From positions 1,075,209-1,139,208 of the forward strand of contig NC_079476.1 in assembly GCF_026230105.1 (NCBI RefSeq): a stretch of 64,000 bases of DNA. Reading direction: 5' to 3'. Below are positions 1-11,391 of this stretch, piece after piece (the first letter of the stretch is position 1; every line of letters begins with the position of its first letter). Source of the DNA: Diorhabda sublineata. Its lineage: Eukaryota; Arthropoda; Insecta; Coleoptera; Chrysomelidae. Both the position numbers and the translations under genes were made by a program. Under the pieces are notes generated by a model. The model searched no databases. It was not told the origin of the DNA and saw only the letters and a program-made list of their open reading frames with translations.

Positions 1-109
1 AATGGTTAAGCACTGTAGTCTAGAATTTTGCGCACAACTACAGATTGATTCAAATGTCGACGCTGAACCCATACCAATTCTATAATATGCTTCTATACAT
101 TCTATTTCA

Positions 110-911
110 TTTTGAAAATGCGACATTCTCTATGGTTCAGTCCTTGTGGAAAATTGAAAAATATGTAAAGTCACTTTAATTCGAAAGCTGCAGCAATTGC
201 TTGTCATTTTAACAGACTTTCTTACAAGTGAACATTTTTTTGGGATCAGCGCATAACCAGTAGTCAGTGGAGGTCAGATCTGGACTATACAGTGGATGAA
301 GAAGAATTAGAAGTGTACTTCGATGAATTTAAACCATCGTTCCCATCAAATTGTGAATAGGTGCATTGTCTTAGTGGAATAGTGGTTTTTCTCCGACATA
401 TGAGGCCGTTTTTGCTTCATTTTTTCGATTTAACAACTCCATGTAGTATTCGCTATTGATTGTCTCTCCTTTTTGGAGATAGTCGATGACAAAATTAGCC
501 ATAACCTTCTCAGCTTACTGTTGTGCCTTTGGATGATTTTGATTAAGACACCAAACACCATTTTAAATCATACATACGTTGCTGTTTTTGATAGACTTTG
601 AGTAAACGCGGCACCCATTTTGAAAAAAGCTTTCTCATGGTCTAATGTTTCACGGTCTCAACTATCTAACGCAATTGGAGTTTGTGGACTTTTTTGATAT
701 TTTCTGGAGTAATCACCTTTATAGAACGAACGGAACGTCCGACATCATCGGTGTCTGTACGACCACGTTTAAATTCATCAAGCCAATAACAAATCGTTCT
801 TTTCGATGGTGAAAAGTCCGGATAACACTTTTTAAGCTATTCCTGAGCTTGTACAGTATTTTTTTTACATCAAGGAGCCATGATAAATTAACGAGATTGA
901 TTTGAATCCAT
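110..911 (-). pseudogene. mariner transposase fossil (cecropia-type)
   Basis: Degenerate DDE transposase of a mariner element. Reading the minus strand from the ATG at 911, mariner blocks appear in order across several frames: the linker motif WLDEFKRGRTDTDD near 770-800, VITPENIKKVHK next, WVPRLL, VMANFVIDYLQKGETINSEYY near 430-490, a DNAPIHN block (catalytic D region) near 335-350, and a YSPDL block near 265-280. Family proteins are about 345 residues, so most of the gene length is present, but stops and frameshifts make it non-functional. The motif order fits the cecropia/Hsmar1 group by family knowledge. I could not define terminal inverted repeats. It has no relation to neighbouring sequence except as an inserted element. 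Confidence 0.85.
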
Positions 912-960
912 TGTTTCGAAAATAACAGAAGTAGCTTCACTTAAATGGCTGTCACTTTTT

Positions 961-2029
961 TCTGATTAATCGAAATGTCTTGTAATCTCACATACAGTCT
1001 TTTGAAAGTTGATACTTCATGAAAGTCAGACGAATTCGACAATGGCGACTCCACCTCTGTGTCAATCACACGACTTATTGAGTGATGTAGTAATTTCAAA
1101 ACTAAATTTTGTTTTTCTATCTCGTAGTTTGAAATTACTCAAAGGAAAGTAACTCATTTTTGAAAATCCATTCTGTAAAAAGTTACTATTTTCAAATTCC
1201 ACTATATGAAAAAATCTATGAGCACTAAATCAAGTGTTCATGGTGGTCATTCTTCACTTCACTTCAAAATCCGTTAACCATTCAAAGTTAACTTTAGGTA
1301 ATGTCCACAATTCCAAAAACTCTGACTAATTGTACAGTAATCGAGCTCACATCTGTGAAAGAACGACAGAATTATAACAATTTATTCCAGATGAATGTAT
1401 TTATGCAACAAGTGAGTAAAGTAATACTTTTTCCCGTAAGTAGGACAGCAATTCTTACGAGTGAAAAAAATATACTTCACAAAACTTTTTCTTCTTCCGT
1501 AGATTCAAAGTTTTCGACACAACTTTTATCAATTTTTATATTGCAATAAAAATATCAAAAGTATAACTCGATCATTATTAATTTGAAGTGAAGAAGAAGT
1601 TACATTACGATTGGTACTCGAATTGGCAACATTTAACGAGTTCAAAGTTCAAAGTACTTATTGGATTTGGTTACAATGTTGCTAGAAATCGAACTAGTTG
1701 GTCCAGGTAAAATTTTCACTGCGTAATCAGTTTTGTTTTTTATTGAGTCGTCTACGCAACGCTCCGCAACTGTGTTGAATTTCCACCCATATCCACTAAC
1801 AGAGACGTCGAATAGCTTCAAAATCTACGCCCAGTATAGGTTTTTTGGATTGGGTAAATTCAAATATGCTGCGATAAGCGAGGGACTTTTTTAAAAGGTA
1901 TTGAAAGCTACAACTTGGGTTTTGAATTTTCCATTTCTATACATCAAAAATAAATGATCAGTATTCACATTTGTGTGTCGTTGGTTTTTATATTTCTTAT
2001 AAATGTTTACCAACTAAATTAATAACAGT
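961..2029. other. AT-rich stretch, nothing recognised
   Basis: No recognisable protein, RNA or repeat was found on either strand. An 82-codon frame at 1301-1549 shows no motif and looks like chance in AT-rich DNA. Confidence 0.5.
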
Positions 2030-2330
2030 AAATCCAAGCTGAACATGAGTTTTTGTATCAGGTACTGTGATTATTAAAACATTTCCGGTATTATCAACAT
2101 CGTTACACTTCATTTTATGTAATTCCTTTCTCAGCAGAGCTCCTGCGATTCCGAATATCTGAAAGATCTCACAAATAACATTATATTAAAAATTTTTGCT
2201 GTCATACCTTATGGATGAGAAAATGATGGTCTGGAGCTTGCAACAGAAACTTATTAATTTCTTCACGAGCAAATGTTTTACGTCGTTATTCACCATTCGA
2301 GCGCATTTCAGATTTGAATAAGTCGATCAA
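2030..2330 (-). pseudogene. Crypton-like tyrosine recombinase fragment with intron-like gap
   Basis: Read on the minus strand, about 2285-2208 encodes FAREEINKFLLQAPDHHFL, and 2158 down to about 2035 encodes IFGIAGALLRKELHKM followed by a DDV-type block and VLIITVPDTKTH. Together they match the recombinase core of insect Crypton-like (tyrosine recombinase, YR) elements around catalytic box I. The two parts are separated by 49 bp (2207-2159) that start GT and end AG, like a spliceosomal intron. The box I arginine position (normally GxxR-x-x-EL) appears shifted or replaced, and a stop codon lies upstream in the same frame. The downstream catalytic H-x-x-R and Tyr region is missing. It is a decayed fragment; a domesticated exon is less likely. 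Confidence 0.6.
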
Positions 2331-4120
2331 AGTGTTGAGGACTTCCACATTTTGGATTTACTTTCAAAGTAGAGTAGTAACACTCTTTCTGTGAAGCTGT
2401 TTATGCCCTTTTTTAATACGCCATTCCATGAAAAAAATATATTCCTTTAAATAGTGTTCCCTGGAATTTTCAGTTTTATAGTTTTATAGTCGCTGTCGCT
2501 AAAAATACTTGATTCCTTTTAATTAGACACAAAACGAATTTTCTTGATCGAATATCAAGAAATAAAACAATTTAATAATTGCGTTAGAAAATGACACGTT
2601 ACGGCACTATTTTTAACCCAAAACTTGAAAAAATTGAACGATATGGTACTTTTTTTCATACTTTTTGATCGATTCTTTATGAATGCAAATGAAAGAAAAA
2701 AACATGAATATTATAACGGACGTAGACAAGACTCAGACAGGACGATAAATTCTCAGTATACTAAGAAAAGGAAAAGTAGGAAAAACATCCGTTTAGGCAC
2801 CTCATGTCAAAAACAGACGTGCATATACTTATCAATATCGACAACATTACTTCTATATTACTCATCCCAAAATCAATGTTATTTAAGTTCGTTATATAGC
2901 TCTGCTGAAGTTCGAATAGTTGCAAATTTTAATCTTCTACGTAGAGATACGCCCAATTAAAAGTTTCATTGGTATATTGGGGAACTTCAGTTTCTCAAAC
3001 AAAACTTAATATCGTATATAAATGAGCTATTGTGAGAAAATTGGAATATATTCTGAATAAAGTAATAACTCGTGATTGAGGTTTCTCAAGAATTTCTTCC
3101 GATGATGCTGAACTTTCGTACAAGTGCGATAAAAGATCTCTAGAGTATATCATGAAACTCGGGCTCGGTGCGTAACTAATAAGTCAATTTAGAAATTTAT
3201 CATTATCAATGTGATAGTGATTTTACCGTGTCAAATATCTTCGTGCATACCACGTATATCTCTTTGAGCTTGAGAAATTTACAATAATACCACGGACTCG
3301 GGAGAATTTAGAGAAGTCTAATCGACAAACAACTGTTTCATCATGTCAATTCCATAACCTACAACAACCTAGCTCCAACTATCCAGAGAGTTTAGAATTT
3401 TTCGAAATTTTCGTGAAAAGTTCACAGCTGAGAAATAAATTATGAAGATAAACACATTCATGTGATATTTTTATAATAAATTTAATACCAAAAATCACGA
3501 ATGGAAAATAGAATACTTGACATATGGACAGCGTTTATTTAGATTTGTTGTTTGATAACTTGAATTAGGTCGATGAGAATTTTTCTTTTTTTGACTTTCT
3601 TGAAAAGTTTTAGAAGCGTATTTCAGAGTTCTATTAGTAAAAAGGAACTGTTTTGCTCTGGAAAAGATAATTTGGAAAAGCTGAAACCGTCCAATAGAAG
3701 GAAATCAAAATAAAAGAAATCGTGCGTTTTGACTACCCCCGTATAAAAATCGTTCGGTTTTTATCTTACACTCAACAATCTGAAATATTATCTCATTCTT
3801 TTTTCAAATAAATCTATAGGGGGGAGGATAGCAGGTAAAAAAAACGGTAGGAGGAATATCTGGCAACGCTGTTTCATGAACGCCGTCCAATCTTAAATCG
3901 CTGCAAACTGCTAAAGAAAAATCCAACGAAAAAAATTTTTAACAGGTAAAAAAGAACAATCGAAAAAAAAATTCAGAAATAACATCCAAAAAAATTAAAA
4001 AAACGCGACGGCGATCTGTAACGCTCGTGATCCGATTCAATTTACGACGAAATGCGTCAATTTCAAACGCCACCTACCGGACAAATCGAAAGCGAAACAG
4101 ATCAACCGAAATATTGTACA
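2331..4120. other. unassigned AT-rich DNA
   Basis: The longest open frame (2625-2960, plus, 111 codons) is rich in Arg, Lys and Ser, with a hydrophobic start. It matches no family I know, and no splice structure supports it. Otherwise only A/T runs are visible, for example near 3840 and 3950-4000. Confidence 0.5.
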
Positions 4121-4876
4121 TACGAGGGGCTTTTCGAAAGTTATTGACGTCGAACGGAAGCTAAAAGGAAAGATAGTACACTATTGGAGGTGATATTTTT
4201 GTAGGAGGGTTTTCAGTGAATTTGGTCATAGTTATGTGATACAATACTTTTATTTGAGAAGCATCAGCCCAATCAATATAAAGGATGTACTAGTTTCTAC
4301 TTTGAGTGAGACAACCATGGATCCATCGCGTCACACCAGAATCAGAAGAACAATCGAAACTGATTGAAAAGGAAGAACCGGCTCCAAAGAAAGCGAAGAC
4401 TGTTCTGCAGGATAATTCCCATTGACTATCTGAAAGAAAGAGAATATATCATACGGCGAGTATTATGCTAATTTATTGCAACATTTGTTGGATAAAATCA
4501 AGCAAAAAAGGCTGCATTTGGCTTTTAATAAAGTGTTGCTCCATCAAGACAATGCACCAACTCAAACATCCGTTATTGCAACGGCAAAAATTGATGAATT
4601 AGAGTTTGAATTGCTACCTCATGCGGTCTATCTGCTAGATTTAACCCCCTCTGATTATTTTCTGTTCTCAGATTTGAAAATATGTCTCGGTGATCAAAGT
4701 TTTTCCAACAATGGAGAAATTATGTCGGCAGTTAGTGATTATTTTGAGGAACTTGACGATTCGATTGAAAAATATATAGAGCTAAAAGGAGATTGATTTA
4801 GAAAATTAACACATTTTTTCCCAAAATTTTTGTGTTTTTTTTTGCTGTGCCAGGTACTTCTACAACCATCCTCGTA
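4121..4876 (+). mobile_element. mariner element, internally deleted, both ends present
   Basis: Bounded by imperfect inverted ends: TACGAGGGGCTTTTCGAA at 4121 and, on the opposite strand, TACGAGGATGGTTGTAGAA ending at 4876. TA dinucleotides sit at both edges, as expected for mariner target sites. Total length is about 756 bp, against roughly 1.3 kb for autonomous mariners. The part encoding the N-terminal DNA-binding region and first catalytic Asp is lost; the 5' leader remains at about 4140-4310. The leader is similar to that of the second mariner at 11.4 kb. Confidence 0.85.
4315..4796 (+). pseudogene. mariner transposase, C-terminal half
   Basis: From about 4315 the plus strand reads WIHRVTPESEEQSK and EEPAPKKAKTVL, then shifts frame. 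A continuous frame at 4476-4796 carries VLLHQDNAPTQTS (second catalytic Asp), ELLPHAVYLLDLTPSDYFLF (the YSPDLAPSDYFLF block with the third catalytic Asp), and ends ...YIELKGD, the usual mariner C-terminus near the natural stop. In the catalytic block SPDLAP is degraded to LLDLTP. The N-terminal third is deleted, so it cannot encode an active enzyme. Confidence 0.85.
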
Positions 4877-6109
4877 GCTATCTAGAATAACAGTTATCCG
4901 CGAATTCTTTCAATATTTATAATCATATCGAAAGTAATTAATATCACTCCAGTGGTAACTGATTCCTTCTGAAATTCTTCTGGAATTTCATGTAAATGAC
5001 TGATTAATGAGTTATATTTCCAAAAATTTTTTCAATTTCCTACTTTTTAGACCACTTTTACATGGTTTTGTTGATTTGAAATGACCGTATTCCTATTTTC
5101 ACTTAAATTATTCAGGTCTTTTTATCATTGATACCTTTCTATTATGATATAAACATGATGTAGAAAAATTATCAGTATCTAATCATATTTTGATAAAAAC
5201 TGACAGTAATCGAAACGCTATCAATTATATGCTTATAAACAAAATTTCAGTTTATAGAGACCCAAAAAATCAAGATAATTCATAAATAAAATCATATTTT
5301 AATTGACAAGATAAGAAAAATTAATTCAATGACTTGTAAATTTGTGACATTCTCTAGTTTCATTTGAATATTGGTCATCCAACGATAATTGAAGTGAACG
5401 TCGGAAGAAAGTTTATGAAGTGAATAATTTTATCTACGGCTGTTACAGCAGGGCTTTATTCTACAAAAATAACTGTAAATCTTCAATCAAAATTGGTATT
5501 GATTCAGTATAAACATAAACGGAGCACCAAACACAATGTTCCGTATCTGATTTATGTCGGAAAAACACAAAAACCGAACGAAATACAAAGAGAAATGCAT
5601 TGGATGTGATTTATATCTATGAATAAATTCATCGGGTTGGGTTTGTGTCAGAAGCGTTGTACAGAGAGCTACGAGCTCATTTACCCTTGCAGAAGTAGCC
5701 AATTTAAAAAGCACCTCGCTACCAATTTAGCGCGAATCGTGTCAAATTACTCGTTGCGAACAGGAACGGTATTAATTTGGAAATTTCATTGAGATCCGTG
5801 TGGAAATCGCCGGAATGAAGGTTTTCGAAGCTAGTGGATTTTCTAAATTAGAAGTTGAAGGTTATTATATACGTGTTGAAAGACATTACTACGATATACT
5901 GTGTTCCAGCACGTCTTCAGTCGAACTAAAATTATATCATTTCGATACGCTACGGCAAATATTCCAGCAACATCTTGCTCTTAGAGATTTTAAACTGTTT
6001 TTGATAATATTACCAGTCGAAATATTCCAACGCCTTCAACAATTCTAATTTCATCTCATTTTTTGACTCTTCTTACGATTATTTGATTCTTGTAATCCCT
6101 TCAATCTAA
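4877..6109. other. unassigned stretch with a weak recombinase-like trace
   Basis: No feature is certain here. A plus-strand frame at 5800-6048 (82 codons) has no recognised motif. The only suggestive piece is the minus-strand segment at 5487-5720, listed separately. Confidence 0.4.
5487..5720 (-). pseudogene. possible tyrosine-recombinase fragment (DIRS/Crypton type)
   Basis: The minus-strand frame contains LFKLATSARVNELVALC, which resembles box I of tyrosine recombinases (a hydrophobic helix followed by A-x-R-x-x-EL with the catalytic Arg), as seen in DIRS-like and other eukaryotic YR elements. Only about 75 codons are open, and the second half has no family features I can name. It could be coincidence; the single motif is the whole case. 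Confidence 0.3.
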
Positions 6110-6175
6110 TATACAGAGTGAGTTTTATGTTTTATAATTTTTGATTTCATTTCGGAATCGCTGTTTTCGTTCGAT
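6110..6175. repeat. solo TIR-like fragment (TACAGAGTGAGTTTTAT type)
   Basis: The sequence from 6112 begins TACAGAGTGAGTTTTAT and continues with a CATTTCGGAATCGCTGTTTTCG block. It resembles the terminal inverted repeat of the transposon at 42140-42944 and the fragment ending at 21158. No partner end is visible nearby, so this is probably an orphan terminus. Confidence 0.45.
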
Positions 6176-6469
6176 AATTTCTAAATGTGATTTACAAAAT
6201 ATATGACGTAACACTAGGGTGAGAGAGAGTCTCAGAAATGTGACCAGCTTTGAGAAGGACAAGTGAAGGGGCAAAAAATTATGAAATTCGTGTGACGTAA
6301 TTTATGGATGACCCCTAAAACTTTTCACTATATTATCGACGAAGATCATTTCTGATCGCTTTTTGATTATATCAAAACCAACATTTCAGTAACTTCCTTG
6401 ACTGTTTTTGCTTTCATGACATTGTTATTTTTGATTCTTCTTATTGAGTCGTTACTATTTCCACTAGCT

Positions 6470-9215
6470 TTTACCCGCGGCTTCGCTCGCATCGAATCCA
6501 TTAAATAAGTATCAGAAATCATTATAATAGAAAAGAACGAACTCTGTAGCTATATTAGAACCTGAGATATAGGTCTTTGAATGTAGAAAAATTGCCAAAA
6601 ACCTACAAAAATCCATAACTCCATAGTGAATGTCCGCGCCTAGCTCCTCTCCAATTCAACCTATTTAAGTGTTCAAAAACTCAAAAGAAAAAAGGTGTTT
6701 CAGCGAGTGTTCTTAAACAAAAAATAATCCTGTAGCCATATTAGAACCTGAGATATACATCTTTGAATGTAGGAAAATTGCCAAAAACCTACAAAAATCC
6801 ATAACTCCATAGTGAATGTCCGCGCCTAGCTCCTCTCCAGCTCAACCGATTTAAGTGTTCAAAAACTCAAAAGCAAGAAGGTGCTTCAGCGAGTGTTCTT
6901 AAATCAAAACGAACCCTGTAGCCATATTAGAACCTGAGATATAGATCTTTGAATGTAGGAAAATTGCCAAAAACCTACAAAAATCCATAACTCCATAGTG
7001 AATGTCCGCGCCTAGCTCCTCTCCCGCTCAACCGATTTAAGTGTTCAAAAACTCAAAAGCAAGAAGGTGCTTCAGCGAGTGTTCTTAAATCAAAACGAAC
7101 TCTGTAGCCAAATTAGAACCTGAGATATAGATCTTTGAATGTAGGAAAATTGCCAAAATCCTACAAAAATCCATAACTCCATAGTGAATGTCCGCGCCTA
7201 GCTCCTCTCCCGCTCAACCGATTTAAGTGTTCAAAAACTCAAAAGCAAGAAGGTGCTTCAGCGAGTGTTCTTAAGTCAAAACTAACTCTGTAGCCATGTT
7301 AGAACCTGAGATATAGATCTTTGAATGTAGGAAAATTGCCAAAAACCAACAAAAATCCATAACTCCATAGTGAATGTTCGCGCCTAGCTCCTCTCCAGCT
7401 CAACCGATTAAAGTGTTCAAAAATTTAAAAGAAAGAAGGTGTTTCAGCAAGTGTTCTTAAACCAAAACGAACCCTGTAGCTATATTAGAACCTGAGATAT
7501 TGATCTTTGAATGTAGGAAAATTGCCAAAAACCTACAAAAATCCATAACTCCATAGTGAATGTCCGCACCTAGCTCCTCTCCAACTCAACCGATTTAAGT
7601 GTTCAAAAACTCAAAAGCAAGAAGGTGCTTCAGCGAGTGTTCTTAAGTCAAAACTAACTCTGTAGCCATGTTAGAACCTGAGATATAGATCTTTGAATGT
7701 AGGAAAATTGCCAAAAACCAACAAAAATCCATAACTCCATAGTGAATGTTCGCGCCTAGCTCCTCTCCAGCTCAACCGATTAAAGTGTTCAAAAATTTAA
7801 AAGAAAGAAGGTGTTTCAGCAAGTGTTCTTAAACCAAAACGAACCCTGTAGCTATATTAGAACCTGAGATATTGATCTTTGAATGTAGGAAAATTGCCAA
7901 AAACCTACAAAAATCCATAACTCCATAGTGAATGTCCGCACCTAGCTCCTCTCCAACTCAACCGATTTAAGTGTTCAAAAACTCAAAAGAAAAAAGGTGT
8001 TTCAGCGAGTGTTCTTAAACCAAAACGAACCCTGTAGCCATATTAGAACCTGAGATATAGATCTTTGAATGTAGGAAAATTGCCAAAAACCTACAAAAAT
8101 CTATAACTCCATAGTGAATGTTCGCGCCTAGCTCCTCTCCAGCTCAACCGATTTAAGTGTTCAAAAACTCAAAAGCAAGAAGGTGTTTCATCGAGTGTTC
8201 TTAAATCAAAACGAACTCTGTAGCCATATTAGAACCTGAGATATAGATCTTTGAATGTAGGAAAATTGCCAAAATCCTACAAAAATCCATAACTCCATAG
8301 TGAATGTCCGCACCTAGCTCCTCTCCAACTCAACCGATTTAAAAGTTCAAAAACTCAAAAGAAAAAGGTGTTTCAGCGAGTGTTCTTAAACCAAAACGAA
8401 CCCTGTAGCCATATCAGAACCTGAGATATAGATCTTTGAATGTAGGAAAATTGCCAAAAACCTACAAAAATCCATAACTCCATAGTGAATGTTCGCGCCT
8501 AGCTCCTCTCCAACTCAACCGATTAAAGTGTTCAAAAATTTAAAAGAAAGAAGGTGTTTCAGCGAGTGTTCTTAAACCAAAACGAACTCTGTAGCCATAT
8601 TAGAACCTGAGATATAGATCTTTGAATGTAGGAAAATTGCCAAAAACCTACAAAAATCCATAACTCCATAGTGAATGTCCGCGCCTAGCTCCTCTCCAGC
8701 TCAACCGATGAAAGTGTTCAAAAATTTAAAAGAAAGAAGGTGTTTCAGCGAGTGTTCTTAAACCAAAACGAACCCTGTAGCCATATCAGAACCTGAGATA
8801 TAGATCTTTGAATGTAGGAAAATTGCCAAAAACCTACAAAAATCCATAACTCCATAGTGAATGTTCGCGCCTAGCTCCTCTCCAACTCAACCGATTAAAG
8901 TGTTCAAAAATTTAAAAGAAAGAAGGTGTTTCAGCGAGTGTTCTTAAACCAAAACGAACTCTGTAGCCATATTAGAACCTGAGATATAGATCTTTGAATG
9001 TAGGAAAATTGCCAAAAACCTACAAAAATCCATAACTCCATAGTGAATGTCCGCGCCTAGCTCCTCTCCAGCTCAACCGATTCAAGTGTTCAAAAACTCA
9101 AAAGAAAGAAGGTGTCTCAGCGAGTGTTCTCAAATCAAAACGAAGTCTTTATCTCGAATAGAACCTGAGATATTGAGGATAGAACGTGTGTATGTGAAAA
9201 ACTCCCATAAGTAAT
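6470..9215. repeat. 186-bp satellite array, about 14 monomers
   Basis: The landmark GAATGTAGGAAAATTGCC (first copy slightly variant) starts at 6579, 6765, 6951, 7137, 7323, 7509, 7695, 7881, 8067, 8253, 8438, 8624, 8810 and 8996. The period is exactly 186 bp, with a single 185-bp step. A monomer includes CATAACTCCATAGTGAATG, GCGCCTAGCTCCTCTCC and TTAGAACCTGAGATATAGAT. All six frames of the monomer carry stops, so it is non-coding. Two blocks repeat as 372-bp dimers (7259-7630 against 7631-8002, and about 8380-8750 against 8751-9120). On the left, a GC-rich motif CCCGCGGCTTCGCTCGC at 6475-6491 precedes a partial monomer. On the right the array decays after about 9130. The motif and the array may belong to one larger transposon carrying internal tandem repeats, but I see no ends that prove it. 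Confidence 0.95.
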
Positions 9216-10334
9216 GTACAGGGGGAAATCGCATTTGAGTATAATTTGAGAATGGTGAAAATTAGATAAAATTCGATGGTTGATGGCTTATATGTGCATC
9301 AATACCTCTCATTGAAAAAAAAATTAATAAAATCTGTTGGGTAGAACGCCTTAACGGACTCGGAATCAATTTTTTTAATATATTAGATGAATATTTTGTT
9401 TATCTTGATAATTTTGTATATGACTCAATATTCAATGATTCAATATTTGTCATTACTGACATTTGAGAGAGTTGGTAGCAGTAGAAATCATCCAACAACA
9501 GTTGTTTTATCAATTAAAATTCAAATTCAAAATAATTCTGATCTGACTGAAGTGGAGAAAAACAATTTGGGGATTTTCAACAAAATTGAGTTAACAGCTC
9601 ATCAACTATTTTTGGAAATATTCCTCGTATTTTTGTGTACCAATAATATAATACTAGATTAATTAACCGTTCATTATAAATCTGTTAGTTGAATCTTCCC
9701 GAATTTAATTTTTTGCTGTTTCGTAGTGTGTATGTAGTATGCAAAACGAATCGTTTATGTTTAATTTTTGCCCAAACCTCATCCGACTATAAAAATTCCT
9801 TATTTAGGAGTGCTTCTTTTCAAACAACAATGGAAAAACTAAGTAGTTAATGATTTCGTGAAAAGGGACACAATGCGAGAGTCGTTTGTGCATTATGACG
9901 GGTTAATGATGATGAATGAGAAACTGACACTTCGTCTTGAGTGGATAATTAGCACCATATATCTTTCTCATTTTGTCTGGCCTGCTCTTGACTTCAGTGA
10001 ATTATAACTTTCAAGAAATAAACTTGTTTCCAAGTAGCGGAATTAGACAGGATTGAACAAATAAACGACAATATTATATTGTGAATAGGTGAAAGCAATT
10101 CCCACTGAAACTTGTATCAATAATCCACATCTCAAACAAATATAAAATATGTTTGTCACACAGATTCACCCCTCCTCCTCCAATTATTCTCGAAGATCAC
10201 TAAAATTTTTTAACATCTCTAAGTGAATCTAGTAAGATTAAAAGTATGGGATGTGCTCAGAGAAAATAACATACCAAAAAAGACAATAAGACTCATAAAA
10301 ATGTTGAGGACTCAAAAGGGGAGGTCAAACTACA
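9216..10334. other. unassigned AT-rich DNA right of the satellite
   Basis: No gene was recognised. A 91-codon frame at 9387-9662 has a hydrophobic beginning but no known motif. Confidence 0.45.
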
Positions 10335-11142
10335 AAAAGAATACCCAAATAATTTCGATATCACCACAGGAGTAAGACAAGGAGGCGGATTGGCCCCCCT
10401 TGCTGGAGAAAAAGTTTTGAAAACAACTGAAGCTATTCCAAGATGAGCTAGGGGAAAATAAAAATTTTTGCTGATGCTGATGATGTAGCTTTAACAGCGG
10501 ACAGTATGAGTGACCTGAAAATACTGGCACAAGTCTTCTTAGAAGAAGCACGAAAAGTAGGGCTGGAGGTAACTGAAGATAAGACTGAATATATGAAAGT
10601 AGGAATAGCTGGAGAGCCCAATCATCCAATGCTGGATGTTATGGGATACAGATTTAAAATTACTGAAGAATTCAATTACCCACGATTTACTATGAACAGC
10701 AACAATAAGATAGAAGATGAGGTTAAATGCAGCCCGTAGATATTCTTGGAAGTGTAGACACTAACAAAACACACCCAGAATAACATTTGAAAATATAATA
10801 TTAAGGATGATATATGGGCCAGTTTTGGCAGACAGAGTATGGAGAATACTGAAAAATCAAGAAACTGTGAATCAGTACGGACGACCAGATATTGTGGTTG
10901 TGGTAAGAATTAGAAGAATTAGGTAGCTATGCCATGTAAGAAGAAAATATGGAGAAACCACAATTGAAGAAGACGTCAACCCCAGAAGGAAGAGGCCCAC
11001 TAGGAAGATCAAAAGCAAGACCAAGTGGGCGAAGATGTCAGTAGACTTGGTGGTGAAGTAGATATAGCCGAAAATAGAAAATTATGTTAGTGAGGCCAAA
11101 AATCAACTTGGATTTGAGTGGCCACAGTAGTAGTAGTAGTAC
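10335..11142 (+). pseudogene. non-LTR retrotransposon fragment: reverse transcriptase to 3' end
   Basis: The plus strand shows reverse-transcriptase landmarks in order: TTGVRQGGGLAP near 10350-10390 (the GVxQG-SP block), FADADDVALTADSM near 10466-10505 (a degraded F/YADD catalytic box), and ARKVGLEVTEDKTEYMKV in the open frame at 10506-10739. After a frameshift come ILRMIYGPVLADRVWRI near 10800-10850 and a C-terminal stretch ending in GFEWPQ near 11125. The element is truncated at its 5' end (no endonuclease domain) and ends in a short (TAG)n tail at 11128-11140, typical of non-LTR elements with microsatellite tails. It is not active. Confidence 0.8.
11128..11140. repeat. (TAG)n tail of the non-LTR element
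   Basis: Four TAG units at the 3' end of the retrotransposon fragment, consistent with a simple-repeat tail. Confidence 0.75.
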
Positions 11143-11391
11143 TAAGTGAATCAGGCCCTATTAAAAGTACATACATTTTAAGAAATGATGATTTTTATCG
11201 TGGAGAACCTTAAACACGAAGTATAGCAAATTAGGCGATGGAATTCATTGAAAATACATAGGATTATACAAGAATAGTCTCAGAATTACCTTGTCTGACA
11301 TATAGATGGCGGTAGTTGCATGGAAAATGTCACTGTATTAGATGTTCCAAGTTTGATAACGCCACGTTATTTAATATTTGTATAACAGCCA

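Noticed and set aside
2625..2960. 111-codon plus-strand frame
   Set aside because: Basic, low-information sequence with no recognisable domain, no splice context and no similarity I know; not called as a gene.
6470..9215. Possible CRISPR-like array
   Set aside because: The whole 186-bp unit repeats without unique spacers, and the surroundings are insect-type DNA; it is a satellite.
6470..9215. Possible repeat-protein gene, because 186 is divisible by three
   Set aside because: Checking the monomer in all six frames gave stops in each, so no protein can run through the array.
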